A stretch of DNA of 5,256 nucleotides from NCBI GenBank assembly GCA_016875665.1, contig VGPA01000109.1:1-5256 (forward strand), written 5' to 3'. Positions 4,956 to 5,256 of this stretch are shown here, piece by piece (within the stretch, counting starts at the first letter, position 1; every line of letters begins with the position of its first letter). The translations under genes were made by a program, and so were the position numbers. The stretch comes from Chloroflexota bacterium. GTDB lineage: Bacteria; Chloroflexota; Limnocylindria; P2-11E. The notes under the pieces are model-generated. The model was not told the origin of the DNA. It worked only from the letters and a program-made list of their open reading frames with translations, and made no database searches.

Positions 4956-5256
4956 TTGGACGCCGCCCGCTTCGCGCAGGGCCTGACCTACGACCAGTAC
5001 AAGGCGCAGATGACGCGCAACCGCGATCGCGTCGAGGCGAACGAGAAGGCCGTCGCGATCGACCCGCGCGACGTGGCCTACTTCAAGACGCTGGAGCCGC
5101 TCAAGGTCATGGTCCTCGTCGAGGACTGGTGCGGCGACGTCATCGCCAACCTGCCGGTGCTGGGCGTGCTCGCACGCGAGGTCGGCACGCTCGACGTCCG
5201 CTGCTTCCTCAAGGACAAGAACATGGACCTCATGGAGCGCTACCTCAACCACGGCC
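4956..5256 (+). CDS. Thioredoxin-fold family protein with monothiol WCGDV site (partial, 3' end outside window)
   Basis: The first 100 residues are visible from TTG 4956; the rest lies beyond the right edge. The N-terminal helical part (RFAQGLTYDQYKAQMTRNRD, 5-24) and the core (VMVLVEDWCGDVIANLPVLG, 51-70) match what I recall of the thioredoxin-like 'Thioredoxin_9' group. In that group an extra N-terminal helix of the F-x-x-G-x-[TS]-Y-x-x-Y type precedes the fold. The strand VRCFLKDKNMDLMERYLNHG (81-100) would correspond to the next beta-alpha unit; the cis-proline region would follow outside the window. The usual CxxC is reduced to a single active-site cysteine: C59-G60-D61-V62. A disulfide exchange mechanism with two local cysteines is therefore not possible, although C83 is another free thiol. 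No signal peptide or membrane segment is seen, so it is probably cytoplasmic. The GGAGGA five bases upstream supports the TTG start. Confidence 0.87.
   Translation, partial: MDAARFAQGLTYDQYKAQMTRNRDRVEANEKAVAIDPRDVAYFKTLEPLKVMVLVEDWCGDVIANLPVLGVLAREVGTLDVRCFLKDKNMDLMERYLNHG

Noticed and set aside
4887..5252. Minus-strand frame of 121 codons opposite the thioredoxin-like gene
   Set aside because: The plus strand encodes a recognisable thioredoxin-like core with WCGD and a good ribosome binding site; the minus frame is a codon-bias shadow.

Overview
The window is very GC-rich DNA, densely packed with genes on both strands. I see no mobile element, CRISPR array, tRNA or rRNA. The gene content (CoA-linked catabolic dehydrogenases, a DUF2277 protein, small alanine/glycine-rich membrane proteins) and start sites preceded by a TAnnnT box at leaderless spacing suggest a bacterial chromosome. 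An actinobacterial lineage such as Thermoleophilia fits best; Rokubacteria or Chloroflexota remain possible. The organism call is inference only.

Left part, all minus strand (1-3569). Transcription runs from right to left. A CoA-acylating methylmalonate/malonate-semialdehyde dehydrogenase (mmsA, GTG start at 3569) is followed 43 bases later by a 3-hydroxyacyl/3-hydroxybutyryl-CoA dehydrogenase (2098-1217) with a strong ribosome binding site. Together they look like a two-gene catabolic operon for branched-chain or odd-chain acyl-CoA or semialdehyde intermediates. A GC-rich region with overlapping hairpins (1181-1212) lies behind it. Next come an unidentified seven-helix membrane protein (1111-476) and an ACT-domain protein with a conserved C-terminal region of DUF5612 type (448 to beyond the left edge).

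Middle (3570-4271). A 77-base divergent intergenic region separates mmsA from a small plus-strand DUF2277 gene (3647-3889). That gene overlaps tail-to-tail by 89 bases with a minus-strand four-helix membrane protein (4271-3801).

Right part, plus strand (4272-5256). An AT-richer intergenic segment carries a sigma70-like promoter whose -10 box lies inside a perfect 13-base palindrome. It drives an unidentified 169-residue protein (4381-4890) whose C-terminus looks like a ribbon-helix-helix DNA-binding domain, so an autoregulatory circuit is likely. A thioredoxin-fold protein with a monothiol WCGDV site starts at a TTG (4956), follows a good ribosome binding site, and runs off the right edge.

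The strongest unexplained signals are the palindrome and its adjacent RHH-like gene, the shared leaderless start architecture of two genes, and the conserved-domain-deep convergent overlap.
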